Assembly (NCBI RefSeq): GCF_907164555.1
Contig: NZ_CAJQZC010000001.1
Location: 682,001-746,000, forward strand
DNA from: Paraburkholderia saeva
GTDB taxonomy: Bacteria; Pseudomonadota; Gammaproteobacteria; Burkholderiales; Burkholderiaceae
DNA length: 64,000 nucleotides
Direction: 5' to 3'
Numbering within the stretch: position 1 is the first letter of the stretch; the number at the start of each line of letters is the position of its first letter. Position numbers and translations under genes: made by a program. The notes under the pieces are model-generated. The model was not told where the DNA came from. It ran no database searches and saw only the letters and a program-made list of their open reading frames with translations. This document shows, in pieces, positions 1-8,422 of the stretch.

Positions 1-1
1 G

Positions 2-238
<237 letters not shown>

Positions 239-287
239 CGCGTCGCAGCACGGGCGTAAGTACAGGCGTGGTGGCATGGAGCCGGGC

Positions 288-704
288 ATGACGCGGATCG
301 ACTTCCACTCGAACGTCGGCGACGCGCTGCTGTATGCGTGCCGCCTGCTGCGCAAGGCGTATCAGGCGGGCCAGCCGACGGTCGTGCTGGCGGATGCCGC
401 GCGGCTGCGCGTTTTCGACGAGCTGCTGTGGACGTTCTCGCCGCTCGACTTCGTGCCGCACTGCATGGCCGACAGCACGCTCGCTGCCACGACGCCGATC
501 GTGCTCACCACGGACCTCGACCTTGCGCCGCATCATCAGGTGCTGCTGAACCTGGGCGCCGGCGTGCCGGCGCAGTTCGCGCGGTTCGAACGGCTGCTCG
601 AAGTGATCGGCAACGAGCCCGATGAACTGGCGGCCGGTCGGGAACGCTATCGCTTTTACCGCGATCGCGGCTATCCTCTGAACAACTACAAGCAGGGCGC
701 CTGA
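288..704 (+). CDS. holC: DNA polymerase III subunit chi (HolC)
   Basis: The 138-residue product matches HolC in length (E. coli chi is 147 residues) and at both ends: it starts MTRIDFHSNVGD and ends with RERYRFYRDRGYPLN, the counterpart of the E. coli chi C-terminus that contacts single-stranded DNA-binding protein. Chi links the clamp-loader complex to SSB at the replication fork. An ATG 12 bases upstream is also in frame. I prefer the second ATG because a GGAG at 278-281 is correctly spaced for it and the protein then begins at the family's usual position. It lies 49 bases after pepA and is probably co-transcribed with it. The gene for its E. coli partner psi (holD) is not recognisable here. 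Confidence 0.93.
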   Translation: MTRIDFHSNVGDALLYACRLLRKAYQAGQPTVVLADAARLRVFDELLWTFSPLDFVPHCMADSTLAATTPIVLTTDLDLAPHHQVLLNLGAGVPAQFARFERLLEVIGNEPDELAAGRERYRFYRDRGYPLNNYKQGA

Positions 705-783
705 GTTCTGTGTTCGACGCAGGCCCGCGGCGCCTCGACTTCGACCCATATCGGCTCGTCCGATCCAGCGACGGAGTGTATTC

Positions 784-1527
784 GTGTCCCATTCCAGCGA
801 CAGCAAAGACAGCCCCGACGAGGCGATTCCGCTTCTGACCGAAGTGCTCGCCACCGGCAGTCCCACGCGCAGCCATCACGTACCGGCACCGGCCGCGCCG
901 GTCGATACGCTCGACGACGTGCCCGTGCTGGAAGACGTATTTGAAGTGCCCGCGTCGAAAGCCACGGCGCCAGCGCACGCGCACGAAGCCGACGACGATG
1001 TACCGGTGCTCGATGACGTATTCGAAGTGCCGCCGTCAAAGCCGGCGCCGCATTTGCATGTGCCTGAAGAAGAGCCAGCCGTGCCAGCCGATGTCGAATC
1101 GTCCACGCCCATCGGGCACGAGCCGGTAGCGGAGGCGCCTGCCGTATCGGCGCCCATCCGGCACGCTGCTCACGTGCAGGTGGAAGCGGCTGCTCCGGCC
1201 GCGGAGGCCGTCAAACCAGTCGAAACGGTTTCCGCACCGTTCACTATGGCCGCGGCGGCGGCTTCAACGCCGTCAGCGCCGGCGCATGCGCCGGATCCAG
1301 CCACCCTCAACCCCGACGCCCTCACTGAGCACCTGCGCGGAAAGTTCACGGCCTACCTGCGTGGACCGGGACAGGAAGTGATCGAGGAACGCTGTCGCGC
1401 GGCGATGCAGGTCCACGCGACGTGGCTCGTCGGCCAGATCGCGAAGGAAGTGGGCGCGGTGCTCGAAGCGCAGATGAGCAACTGGGTGCGCGAAGCGGTG
1501 GAAGCAGAGCGCAAACGCCAGTCCTGA
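784..1527 (+). CDS. Uncharacterised acidic Pro/Ala-rich protein (DUF2486-like) beside holC
   Basis: This 247-residue protein starts at a GTG with a GGAG at 773-776. The N-terminal two thirds are acidic, rich in Pro, Ala, His and Val, and probably disordered. They carry two near-identical copies of a motif, DDVPVLEDVFEVPASK (residues 44-59) and DDVPVLDDVFEVPPSK (71-86), and a weaker third version, IPLLTEV, at 15-21. The last 70 or so residues look helical (PDALTEHLRGKF...EAERKRQ) and form the likely folded part. Its position matches that of a Burkholderia family I believe is DUF2486; this is from memory and was not searched. There is no signal peptide or membrane segment. It follows holC by 79 bases on the same strand. 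Function unknown. Confidence 0.75.
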   Translation: MSHSSDSKDSPDEAIPLLTEVLATGSPTRSHHVPAPAAPVDTLDDVPVLEDVFEVPASKATAPAHAHEADDDVPVLDDVFEVPPSKPAPHLHVPEEEPAVPADVESSTPIGHEPVAEAPAVSAPIRHAAHVQVEAAAPAAEAVKPVETVSAPFTMAAAAASTPSAPAHAPDPATLNPDALTEHLRGKFTAYLRGPGQEVIEERCRAAMQVHATWLVGQIAKEVGAVLEAQMSNWVREAVEAERKRQS

Positions 1528-1579
1528 GCGTGGCCGGCGTCACCGCCTGCCCAGGTGCTGGACGTGCCGCGCGGCCGAT

Positions 1580-1912
1580 TTACTTCAGCGAAAGGATCCA
1601 GGTCGCGAGCGCGACGGCCTGATCGGGCGAAAGCTGCGTATTGGCAGGCATCGGCACCGGTCCCCATACGCCGGTGCTGCCTTCGATGATCTTGTGCGAC
1701 AGATAGGTCGCCGCATTGCTGCGCGTCGCGTAGCGGGCCGCCACGTCGTGCAGCGATGGCCCCATGAACGGACGGTTCACCGAGTGGCAGCTCATGCAGT
1801 TCTGCGCCTTCGCGAGGGCGAGCCCATCGCCCGGCGGTTCCTGTGCATGTGCCGTTCCGCCGGCTGCCATTGCGCCCGCGAGCGCCATTGATGCAAACGA
1901 CTTCCGATTCAT
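1580..1912 (-). CDS. Small secreted c-type cytochrome
   Basis: The 110-residue product has a Sec signal peptide (residues 1-23, ending AHA) followed by one class I cytochrome c domain. The haem-attachment motif is CMSCH at residues 39-43, and the likely distal ligand is Met88 in GPVPMPAN, giving His/Met coordination. The size and layout match periplasmic monohaem c551/c552-type electron carriers. It is transcribed towards the uncharacterised gene downstream of holC, with about 50 bases between the two 3' ends. No oxidase or dehydrogenase partner is adjacent, so the redox partner cannot be named. Confidence 0.88.
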   Translation of the reverse strand: MNRKSFASMALAGAMAAGGTAHAQEPPGDGLALAKAQNCMSCHSVNRPFMGPSLHDVAARYATRSNAATYLSHKIIEGSTGVWGPVPMPANTQLSPDQAVALATWILSLK

Positions 1913-1965
1913 TCTGGTCTCCGCCGGTACGTATGCCGGACTCTGGTTTGACTTCTTGTCGACGC

Positions 1966-1971
1966 ATTATA
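1966..1971 (-). promoter_or_regulatory. Candidate -10 box for the cytochrome c gene
   Basis: A perfect TATAAT hexamer reads on the minus strand 54 bases before the cytochrome c start codon, directly after the ilvD terminator. The -35 region at the expected spacing overlaps the terminator stem and is poor, so this is a weak prediction resting on the -10 box and its position. Confidence 0.35.
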
Positions 1972-2008
1972 AAAGCAAAGGGGCACACGACCCGTCGTGT
2001 GCCCCTTT
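1971..2008 (-). terminator. Rho-independent terminator after ilvD
   Basis: A perfect 15-bp inverted repeat (1977-1991 with 1994-2008) has a two-base spacer (effectively a slightly larger loop). On the minus strand it is followed by GCTTTTA. It lies 58 bases beyond the ilvD stop codon and separates ilvD from the cytochrome c gene. Confidence 0.85.
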
Positions 2009-2066
2009 ATGCTGCGTGAAGCCTTTCCAGCAGGCGGGCGGCATGCCGCCCGCCTGCGTTCCCGCA

Positions 2067-3740
2067 TCAGCCTGTAATCGCGCCCTTGTTGGCCGGCAGC
2101 GCAAGTGCAGCGAATTTGGCCAGCACGCCGCGCGTGTAACGCGGCTTCGGTTGCTGCCATGCCGCGCGACGGCGTTCCAGTTCGGCCGCGTCGATGTTCA
2201 GTTCGAGCAGCAGCTTGTGCGCGTCGATCGTGATCGAGTCGCCTTCCTGCACGAGGGCGATCGTGCCGCCCGCGAACGCTTCCGGCGCGACGTGGCCGAC
2301 CACCATGCCCCACGTGCCGCCCGAGAAGCGGCCATCCGTGATGAGGCCAACGGATTCGCCGAGGCCCTTGCCGATGATCGCGGACGTGGGCGCCAGCATT
2401 TCCGGCATGCCCGGTCCGCCCTTCGGCCCGAGATATCGCAGCACCACGACGTCGCCGGCCTTGATTTTGTCGGCGAGAATCGCTTCCATCGCGCTCTGCT
2501 CGTCGTCGAACACGCGTGCCGGGCCCGTGATTACCGGGTTCTTCAGGCCGGTGATCTTCGCGACCGCGCCTTCCGGTGCGAGGTTGCCCTTCAGGATCGC
2601 GAGGTGGCCTTCCTTGTAGAGTGCCTTGTCGATCGGGAAGATCACGTCCTGGTCCGCGCGCGGCTTCGACGGCACGTCCTTCAGTTCCTCGGCGATCGTC
2701 TTGCCCGTGATCGTCATGCAGTCGCCGTGCAGCAGACCCGCGTCCAGCAGGATCTTCATGACCTGCGGAATGCCGCCGGCCTTGTGCAGATCCGTCGCCA
2801 CATACTGGCCCGACGGCTTCAGGTTGCAGATCACCGGCACTTTCTTGCGCATGCGCTCGAAGTCGTCGATGGTCCATTCCACTTCGGCGGCGTGCGCGAT
2901 TGCGAGGAAGTGCAGCACAGCGTTCGTCGAACCGCCTGTTGCCATGAGCACGGCGACGGCGTTTTCGATCGACTTCTTCGTGATGATGTCGCGCGGCTTC
3001 AGGTCCTTCTTCACCGCTTCGACCAGCACGCGTGCCGATTCAGCGGCCGAGTCGACCTTTTCGTCGTCAGGATTCGCCATCGTGGACGAATACAGCAACG
3101 ACATGCCGAGCGCCTCGAACGACGAGCTCATCGTGTTGGCGGTGTACATGCCGCCGCACGAACCCGACGACGGGCACGCGTTCTTCTCGATGCCGTCGAA
3201 ATCTTCCTGCGACATGCGGCCGGCCGTGAATTCGCCCACGGCTTCGAACGACGAGACGATCGTCAGGTCCTTGCCCTTCCAGTTGCCTGGGCGGATCGTG
3301 CCGCCATAGACGTAGATGCCCGGCACGTTGAGCCGCGCGAGCGCGATCATGCCGCCCGGCATGTTCTTGTCGCAGCCGCCGATCACGACCACGCCGTCCA
3401 TCCACTGGCCCTGCACGCAGGTCTCGATACAGTCGGCGATCACTTCGCGCGACACGAGCGAGTACTTCATGCCCTCGGTGCCCATCGACATGCCGTCCGA
3501 AATGGTCGGCGTGCCGAAGATCTGCGGGTTCGCGTCGGACAGCTTGACCGCTTCCACCGCGGCGTCGGCGAGACGCTGCAGGCCGGAATTGCACGGCGTG
3601 ATGGTCGAGTGGCCGTTTGCAATGCCGATCATCGGCTTGTCGAAATCGGCCTTCTCGTAGCCGAGCGCGTAATACATCGACCGGTTTGGCGCGCGCGCGA
3701 CGCCCTGGGTGATGTTCTTCGAACGACGGTTGTACGACAT
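2067..3740 (-). CDS. ilvD: Dihydroxy-acid dehydratase (branched-chain amino acid synthesis)
   Basis: IlvD dehydrates 2,3-dihydroxy-isovalerate and 2,3-dihydroxy-3-methylvalerate to the 2-keto acids that precede valine, leucine and isoleucine. The protein has 557 residues. It shows the family motifs [10 protein letters not shown] (121-130), [18 protein letters not shown] (from 189) and [15 protein letters not shown] near the C-terminus. Candidate cluster cysteines are Cys50, Cys123 and Cys195. The short length and three-cysteine set resemble the [2Fe-2S] branch rather than the longer, oxygen-labile [4Fe-4S] E. coli enzyme; the cluster type is inferred. It is divergent from a LysR-type gene across 181 bases that contain an AT-rich patch near 3878-3920. 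Confidence 0.96.
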   Translation of the reverse strand: MSYNRRSKNITQGVARAPNRSMYYALGYEKADFDKPMIGIANGHSTITPCNSGLQRLADAAVEAVKLSDANPQIFGTPTISDGMSMGTEGMKYSLVSREVIADCIETCVQGQWMDGVVVIGGCDKNMPGGMIALARLNVPGIYVYGGTIRPGNWKGKDLTIVSSFEAVGEFTAGRMSQEDFDGIEKNACPSSGSCGGMYTANTMSSSFEALGMSLLYSSTMANPDDEKVDSAAESARVLVEAVKKDLKPRDIITKKSIENAVAVLMATGGSTNAVLHFLAIAHAAEVEWTIDDFERMRKKVPVICNLKPSGQYVATDLHKAGGIPQVMKILLDAGLLHGDCMTITGKTIAEELKDVPSKPRADQDVIFPIDKALYKEGHLAILKGNLAPEGAVAKITGLKNPVITGPARVFDDEQSAMEAILADKIKAGDVVVLRYLGPKGGPGMPEMLAPTSAIIGKGLGESVGLITDGRFSGGTWGMVVGHVAPEAFAGGTIALVQEGDSITIDAHKLLLELNIDAAELERRRAAWQQPKPRYTRGVLAKFAALALPANKGAITG

Positions 3741-3921
3741 GGGGAGCTCCGTATTGTCTTGTCCGGGAATCGTGCCCGGGGCGCTGTGTATTGTTGGGGA
3801 AATCCGCAGTCCGGGAGATGCAGGGCGGATGTTTCCAGCACGTGGCGCAAGAATGCAGTTTCTCGTGGCGCGTGTCCAATATATTATTCAGGCTGGATAA
3901 GGTCGAAAAAAGTATTAATCG

Positions 3922-4989
3922 ATGCAAGCCGCCACTCCGGATCTGCGCCAGTTGCGCTACTTTATCGCCGTCGCCGAGGAGAAGCACTTTGGGCGCGCGG
4001 CCATTCGCCTTGCGATGACGCAGCCGCCGCTCTCGCAGGCCATCCGCGCGCTGGAAGAGACGCTCGGCGTCGAGCTTTTCGCGCGCACGAAGCGCTCGGT
4101 CGAGCTGACCCAGGTGGGCGCCGACCTGCTGCCGGAAGTGCGCCGGCTGCTGGCGAGCGCGGAAGGGCTGCGGCCGCTCGCGCAGGGCCTCGCGCGCGGC
4201 GAGGCGGGCGTGCTGTCGCTCGCGTTTGTTTCGACGGCGGATTACGGCCTGCTGCCGCAGCTGCTGCGCGATTTCGGCGCGCACCATCCGCGCGTGCGCC
4301 TGCAGCTCGCCGAAGCGACGAGCGACGTGCAGATCGACGAGCTCGTCGCGGGCCGGGTCGATGCGGGTCTCGTGATCGCGCCCTTGCCCCCGCGCCATCT
4401 TGCGCAGCTGTCGTGGCTGCCGATCGCGCGTGAGCCGCTTGTGATCGCGATGTCATCGGAGGTCGCGGCGCGCCTCGACGGACATCCCGACGAAGACTGG
4501 CGCGACGCGCCCGTCAGCCTGCGCGACGTCGCCGATGCGCCGCTCGTGATTTTCCCAAGGCGTCTGGCGCCAGGCTTTTATGACATCATTATGGATTGCT
4601 ACGGCGTCGCGGGCCTCACGCCGCGCATCGGACAGGAAGCCATCCAGATGCAGACGATCGTCAGCCTCGTTTCGGCTGGCATGGGTGTCGCACTGGTGCC
4701 GCAATCGCTGCGTAACCTGCGGCGCACCGGCGTCGTGTACCGTCCGCTGCGCGAATCGGTGCCGGCTATCGAGACGGGCCTCGTCTGGCGCACGGGCGAG
4801 GTGAGCCCGGTGCTCACGGGCTTTATCGACATCGTGCGCGCCTATGTGGCGAACCTTGCCGCTTGCGCGGCGTCAGAGCGGACGAAGCCGAAACCGCTGA
4901 CGAAGTCGAAATCGAACCCGCAGGCAAAGCAAAAAGCAGAGCCGCAGGCACCGGCGGACCCGGTGTTACCCCGTGCGCGCAGGCGCTGA
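3922..4989 (+). CDS. LysR-type transcriptional regulator with basic C-terminal tail
   Basis: Residues 6-65 form the winged helix-turn-helix of LysR regulators (LRQLRYFIAVAEEKHFGRAA, then QPPLSQAIRALEETLGVELF). Residues from about 95 to 300 form the periplasmic-binding-protein-like effector domain. At 355 residues it is about 50 longer than typical. The extra part is a Lys/Pro/Gln-rich tail with a basic RARRR end, unlike the rest of the protein. It is divergent from ilvD, so autoregulation and control of ilvD are possible but unproven. The ATG has no clear Shine-Dalgarno sequence. The effector is unknown. The next gene, lgt, follows after 35 bases. Confidence 0.92.
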   Translation: MQAATPDLRQLRYFIAVAEEKHFGRAAIRLAMTQPPLSQAIRALEETLGVELFARTKRSVELTQVGADLLPEVRRLLASAEGLRPLAQGLARGEAGVLSLAFVSTADYGLLPQLLRDFGAHHPRVRLQLAEATSDVQIDELVAGRVDAGLVIAPLPPRHLAQLSWLPIAREPLVIAMSSEVAARLDGHPDEDWRDAPVSLRDVADAPLVIFPRRLAPGFYDIIMDCYGVAGLTPRIGQEAIQMQTIVSLVSAGMGVALVPQSLRNLRRTGVVYRPLRESVPAIETGLVWRTGEVSPVLTGFIDIVRAYVANLAACAASERTKPKPLTKSKSNPQAKQKAEPQAPADPVLPRARRR

Positions 4990-5024
4990 TACAGAATCCG
5001 CAGTTGAACCACCTATAAAAACAC

Positions 5025-5930
5025 ATGCTCATTCACCCCAATTTCGATCCCGTTGCCATTCACCTGGGACCGCTCGCGGTGCGCTGGTACGGCCTGATGT
5101 ACCTGGTGGCGTTCGTTGCAGCCATCGTCGTCGGCCGGTTGCGGCTACGCCTGCCGCACGTCGCGGCGCAGGGCTGGACCGCGAAGGACATCGACGACAT
5201 GCTGTTTTACGGCGTGCTCGGTACGATTCTTGGCGGCCGGCTGGGTTACGTGCTGTTCTACAAGGCAAGCTGGTATTTCGCGCATCCGCTCGACATCTTC
5301 AAGGTGTGGGAAGGCGGCATGTCGTTTCACGGCGGCTTTCTCGGCGTGACGCTCGCGATGACGCTCTTCGCGTGGCAGCGCAAGCGCACGTGGCTGCAGG
5401 TCACGGATTTCGTCGCGCCGATGGTGCCGACGGGTCTCGCGGCCGGCCGTCTCGGCAACTTCATCAATGGCGAACTGTGGGGGCGCGTGACCGACCCCAC
5501 CTCGCCGTGGGCCATGCTGTTCCCAGGCGCGGCGAACGAGGACGCGGGCTGGATGGCAACGCATCCGGACCTCGTCTCGCGCTGGCATCTCGCCGATGTG
5601 TTCGCGCAATATCACATGCTGCCGCGCCACCCGTCGCAGCTGTACGAAATCGCGCTGGAAGGCGTCGCGCTGTTTCTCGTGCTGTGGTTCTTCACGCGCA
5701 AGCCGCGGCCCGTAGGCGCAGCTTCCGCGGTGTTTCTGATCGGATATGGCCTTGCACGCTTCACCGTCGAATTCGCGCGCGAGCCGGACGATTTCCTTGG
5801 GCTGCTGGCGTTCGGACTCTCGATGGGGCAGTGGCTCTCGCTGCCGATGGTGATTGCCGGCGTCATCATGCTGCTGTGGGCGTATCGTCGCGGCGGCCGT
5901 CAGCCGGCGCCGGTGGTGGGCACGAACTGA
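5025..5930 (+). CDS. lgt: Prolipoprotein diacylglyceryl transferase
   Basis: Lgt is an inner-membrane enzyme that moves a diacylglyceryl group from phosphatidylglycerol to the lipobox cysteine of prolipoproteins, the first step of lipoprotein maturation. The 301-residue protein is polytopic. It carries the family signature [14 protein letters not shown] (residues about 141-154), the MSFHGGFLG segment and [15 protein letters not shown] near the end. The start gives the expected N-terminus ([23 protein letters not shown]). It follows the LysR gene closely and is closed by a hairpin about 40 bases after its stop. Confidence 0.97.
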   Translation: MLIHPNFDPVAIHLGPLAVRWYGLMYLVAFVAAIVVGRLRLRLPHVAAQGWTAKDIDDMLFYGVLGTILGGRLGYVLFYKASWYFAHPLDIFKVWEGGMSFHGGFLGVTLAMTLFAWQRKRTWLQVTDFVAPMVPTGLAAGRLGNFINGELWGRVTDPTSPWAMLFPGAANEDAGWMATHPDLVSRWHLADVFAQYHMLPRHPSQLYEIALEGVALFLVLWFFTRKPRPVGAASAVFLIGYGLARFTVEFAREPDDFLGLLAFGLSMGQWLSLPMVIAGVIMLLWAYRRGGRQPAPVVGTN

Positions 5931-5968
5931 GTCACACGGCGGCATCGCTGCTTCGGCCTGACAATGCA

Positions 5969-5992
5969 AACGCCCCGGCATGCCGGGGCGTT
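5969..5992. terminator. Bidirectional terminator between lgt and the SIMPL gene
   Basis: A 12-bp perfect inverted repeat (AACGCCCCGGCA with TGCCGGGGCGTT) lies between two convergent genes. The T-tract is short on either side, so it is moderate as an intrinsic terminator, but its position between two 3' ends supports that role. Confidence 0.65.
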
Positions 5993-6032
5993 GTCACATG
6001 CAGTGTGCGCAACTTCAAATGCGCTGGCCGCG

Positions 6033-6755
6033 TTACTTCATCTGCACGGAGCCCGACACGTTGACGGTCACCGTCGACGTACCGCCTTCGAGCGGCATCG
6101 GCGCAGCGGCCTTTGCATCGGCGCGGGCGCTCATCATCATCATCGGACGCGGCATCACGCCGTTGTGCCCGACGTTGACTTCGCGAATCGTATAGCTGTT
6201 GTAGCCGAACGCTTCAGCCGACGCTGTGGCCTGCTGCCGGAACGATGCGATTGCCTGGCCCGTCAGCTTCTGTTCGGCGGCGCGCTGTGCTTCCGGCGAC
6301 AGCGAGAACGTCACGTTGCCGACCTGCATCACGGAAGAAAGCTGCCCCGCGAGCTTCGATGCGGCGGCAAAATCGTGCGATTCGAGCTGCACTTCCGTGC
6401 GGCCGCGCCAGGCGGAGATACGCCCGTCGCGATCGGTGGACGGATAGATCGAGAACGCACCGGTGCGCGCCGTGACGCCCGCGACGCCTTTGGCTTTCTG
6501 GAGCGCCGAGTCGGCGCGCTGGTTCAACGTGCCGGTGAGCGAGCCGGGATCGCTCGCTTCCTGCTCATAGAAGAGCGTGATGTTGACGACGTCCTGCGGC
6601 ACGTCAGCGCTCGCCTGCGCCGAGAGCGACAGCACGCCCGACGGCGGATTCTGCACGACTGTCTGCGCAAAAGCGGTGGCGGGTGCGAGTGAGAGCGCGA
6701 GCGGCGTGACGGACGCCAGCGCGAAAGCAAAAGCGAGTGCGGTTTTTCGAATCAT
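6033..6755 (-). CDS. Secreted SIMPL-domain (DUF541) protein
   Basis: The 240-residue product begins with a signal peptide (residues 1-30, MIRKTALAFAFALASV...TAFA). It continues as one DUF541/SIMPL domain with the usual beginning LSLSAQASADVPQDVVNITLFYEQEA. Proteins of this family are periplasmic or envelope proteins of poorly defined function. A longer frame begins 57 bases upstream. I chose the internal ATG because it has an AAGGAAC-type ribosome site just upstream and directly gives the signal peptide. It is transcribed towards lgt. Confidence 0.88.
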   Translation of the reverse strand: MIRKTALAFAFALASVTPLALSLAPATAFAQTVVQNPPSGVLSLSAQASADVPQDVVNITLFYEQEASDPGSLTGTLNQRADSALQKAKGVAGVTARTGAFSIYPSTDRDGRISAWRGRTEVQLESHDFAAASKLAGQLSSVMQVGNVTFSLSPEAQRAAEQKLTGQAIASFRQQATASAEAFGYNSYTIREVNVGHNGVMPRPMMMMSARADAKAAAPMPLEGGTSTVTVNVSGSVQMK

Positions 6756-6933
6756 TGGGTGAGTTCCTTCTTGAGCCGGGTGCACGTGAAGGGTCCGGCG
6801 CTCGCGCGCCATCCCGTCCTTTACGGCCGCTTCGTACCATGAACGGGCACGATGCTTGCGGAACTGTTAGGCGTCTGTCAGGCGATACGGTTCCCGCAGG
6901 CAATATTCGATTACACAAATCGAGTGAGCCTGC

Positions 6934-7392
6934 TTACGCCAGGTGCTTCGTGATGAACTGCCATTCGGCTTCCGTCACGGGCGTAATCGACAGCCGGTTG
7001 CCTTTCGCGAGCACACGCATATCCGCGAGCTCGGCGTGCTCGCGCAGCGTCGCGAGCGGAATCAGCGCGATTTTCTTCTTGAAGACGACGTCGACGAGCG
7101 TCCAGCGCGGCGTCTCGCGATCCGATTTCGGATCGTAGTACGGGCTCTTTTTGTCGAACTGCGTGGGATCGGGATAGGGCGTCGATGCGACCGCGGCGAT
7201 GCCCGCGATGCCTGGCTCAGGACAGCTCGAATGATAGAACAGCACGCCGTCGCCGACCTGCATCGTGTCGCGCATGAAGTTGCGTGCCTGATAGTTGCGC
7301 ACGCCTGTCCACGGTAACGTGTGATGCGGCGCCTTCGCGAGATGATCGATGCTTGCTTCGTCCGGTTCGGACTTCATTAGCCAGTAGCGCAT
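6934..7392 (-). CDS. EVE-domain (PUA-like) protein
   Basis: The 152-residue product is a single EVE domain, starting MRYWLMKSEPDEASID and containing WTGVRNYQARNFMRD and GDGVLFYHSS, typical of the small stand-alone members. EVE domains are related to PUA and YTH folds and bind modified bases in nucleic acids; the ligand of this branch is not settled. An upstream in-frame ATG would add 15 residues of no family similarity, so I start at the canonical MRYWLMKSEP. It lies downstream of the 6S RNA on the same strand, separated by that RNA's terminator. Confidence 0.92.
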   Translation of the reverse strand: MRYWLMKSEPDEASIDHLAKAPHHTLPWTGVRNYQARNFMRDTMQVGDGVLFYHSSCPEPGIAGIAAVASTPYPDPTQFDKKSPYYDPKSDRETPRWTLVDVVFKKKIALIPLATLREHAELADMRVLAKGNRLSITPVTEAEWQFITKHLA

Positions 7393-7436
7393 GAGTCGAT
7401 ATGAACGTTGATGTAAAAGAGAAAAGCGGAGGCACA

Positions 7437-7470
7437 AATGAAAACGGCACCGGACGAGTGTCCGATGCCG
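7437..7470 (-). terminator. Rho-independent terminator at the 3' end of 6S RNA
   Basis: An 11-bp stem (7445-7455 with 7460-7470, one G-U pair) has a four-base loop and is followed on the minus strand by TTTTCATTT. Confidence 0.8.
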
Positions 7471-7618
7471 TCGAATAGGTCCCCGCCATAGCCGCTAGGC
7501 CGGCATCCTGAACCGGGAGTTCAGAATTGGTCGCAGTTAGCCGCACTTCGGGTACATCAGACAGAGTGACGCGCACACCCGTGCTGCAAATTTCCACAAC
7601 CGTGCACATGGCATTGGT
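7443..7618 (-). ncRNA. ssrS: 6S RNA
   Basis: 6S RNA binds the sigma-70 RNA polymerase holoenzyme, mimicking an open promoter, and represses transcription in stationary phase. Read on the minus strand the segment contains TAACTGCGACCAATTCTGAAC followed by the small hairpin CTGAACTCCCGGTTCAG, matching E. coli 6S features (AAACTGCGACGACA and its GAACC...GGTTC hairpin), then a GC-rich GGCGGGGACC. The location just downstream of zapA on the same strand is the conserved proteobacterial place. A TATATT -10-like box sits at 7625-7630. The 5' end is inferred from that box and the 3' end from the terminator hairpin, so both ends are approximate. Confidence 0.82.
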
Positions 7619-7751
7619 TCAAGGAATATATGACCTTGGCGAACCAGGCAGGGAAGCTGATAAAACTGGGTGAATCCAGACGCGCCACGACCTCATGAAG
7701 TACATTGCGCCGAACTCGAAGGCCGGTCACGTGACCCACCTTTAAAAACTT

Positions 7752-8066
7752 TTACTGCACACCGTACTGCTGGATGACTGCGCCCAGCTGTTCGTTCATT
7801 GAGTGCATTGTACGCCGGATTTCTTCGGCGGGAAAAGATTCTCCGTGTCGCACGCTGGCCTGAAGCTTAAGCAGTTCCGATGCCAGCGACAGCGCAGCCA
7901 TCACTGCAATACGATCCTGGCCGCGCACGTTGCTGCCCGAACGGATCTTCGACATTTCGGCATCGACGCGCGCCACGGCTTCGAGCAGTGCGGCTTCGGT
8001 TTCCGGCGAACAGGCAAGACGATATGGCTGGCCGAGAATCGAGACTTCGATCTGCTTCGTGGTCAT
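7752..8066 (-). CDS. zapA: Cell division protein ZapA
   Basis: ZapA binds FtsZ and promotes bundling and Z-ring stability. The 104-residue product has the family's N-terminal globular part (KQIEVSILGQPYRLACSPE), the RVDAEMSKIR segment and a C-terminal helix expected to form the tetrameric coiled coil. Its length is typical. The start codon overlaps the stop of the upstream coiled-coil gene by four bases (ATGA), implying translational coupling. 6S RNA follows. Confidence 0.94.
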   Translation of the reverse strand: MTTKQIEVSILGQPYRLACSPETEAALLEAVARVDAEMSKIRSGSNVRGQDRIAVMAALSLASELLKLQASVRHGESFPAEEIRRTMHSMNEQLGAVIQQYGVQ

Positions 8067-8422
8067 GCGTTTTCTCCGTGACGGGTGACTTCGCGGCCTG
8101 CTTCCTCGTGATCATTTTGCGAGGTTGCAAGCAGGTCGAGCTGGTTGTCCGGCTCGGCATGCGATCGCGCGCGCGGGAGTTTTTCGAGGATGGCGTTCAG
8201 GCGCACCTGTGCGTCGTCGATCTTCGATGAGAGCGTGTCGCGCTCTGCCTGCAGCGCGTTGCGCTCTTCGCGCATCTGCTCGAGTTCAACGCGCGTTGCT
8301 TCGCATTCTGCGCGCGCCCCGGCGAGTTGATCTTCGAGCGCGCGGCGCGCCTCGTGATGACGCTGACTGATTTCGATCAGCCGGCCAATGTTTTGTGAGA
8401 GTGTTTCGAGTTCGTTGAGCAT
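8063..8422 (-). CDS. Small coiled-coil protein upstream of zapA (ZapB-like role possible)
   Basis: The 119-residue protein is almost entirely predicted coiled coil over residues 1-85 (heptad-like runs such as LEDQLAGARAECEATRVELEQ), with a charged, disordered tail. It resembles small proteins encoded before zapA in many proteobacteria (TIGR02449/ZapB-like); I recognise it by architecture and position, not by a specific motif. Its end overlaps the zapA start by four bases. A role in Z-ring assembly alongside ZapA is inferred from this coupling. It has no signal or membrane segment. Confidence 0.78.
   Translation of the reverse strand: MLNELETLSQNIGRLIEISQRHHEARRALEDQLAGARAECEATRVELEQMREERNALQAERDTLSSKIDDAQVRLNAILEKLPRARSHAEPDNQLDLLATSQNDHEEAGREVTRHGENA

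Noticed and set aside
1764..4433. An open frame of 889 codons spanning cytochrome c, ilvD and the LysR gene
   Set aside because: It crosses three real genes and the ilvD terminator, and its translation is low in motifs and rich in Arg/His/Asp.
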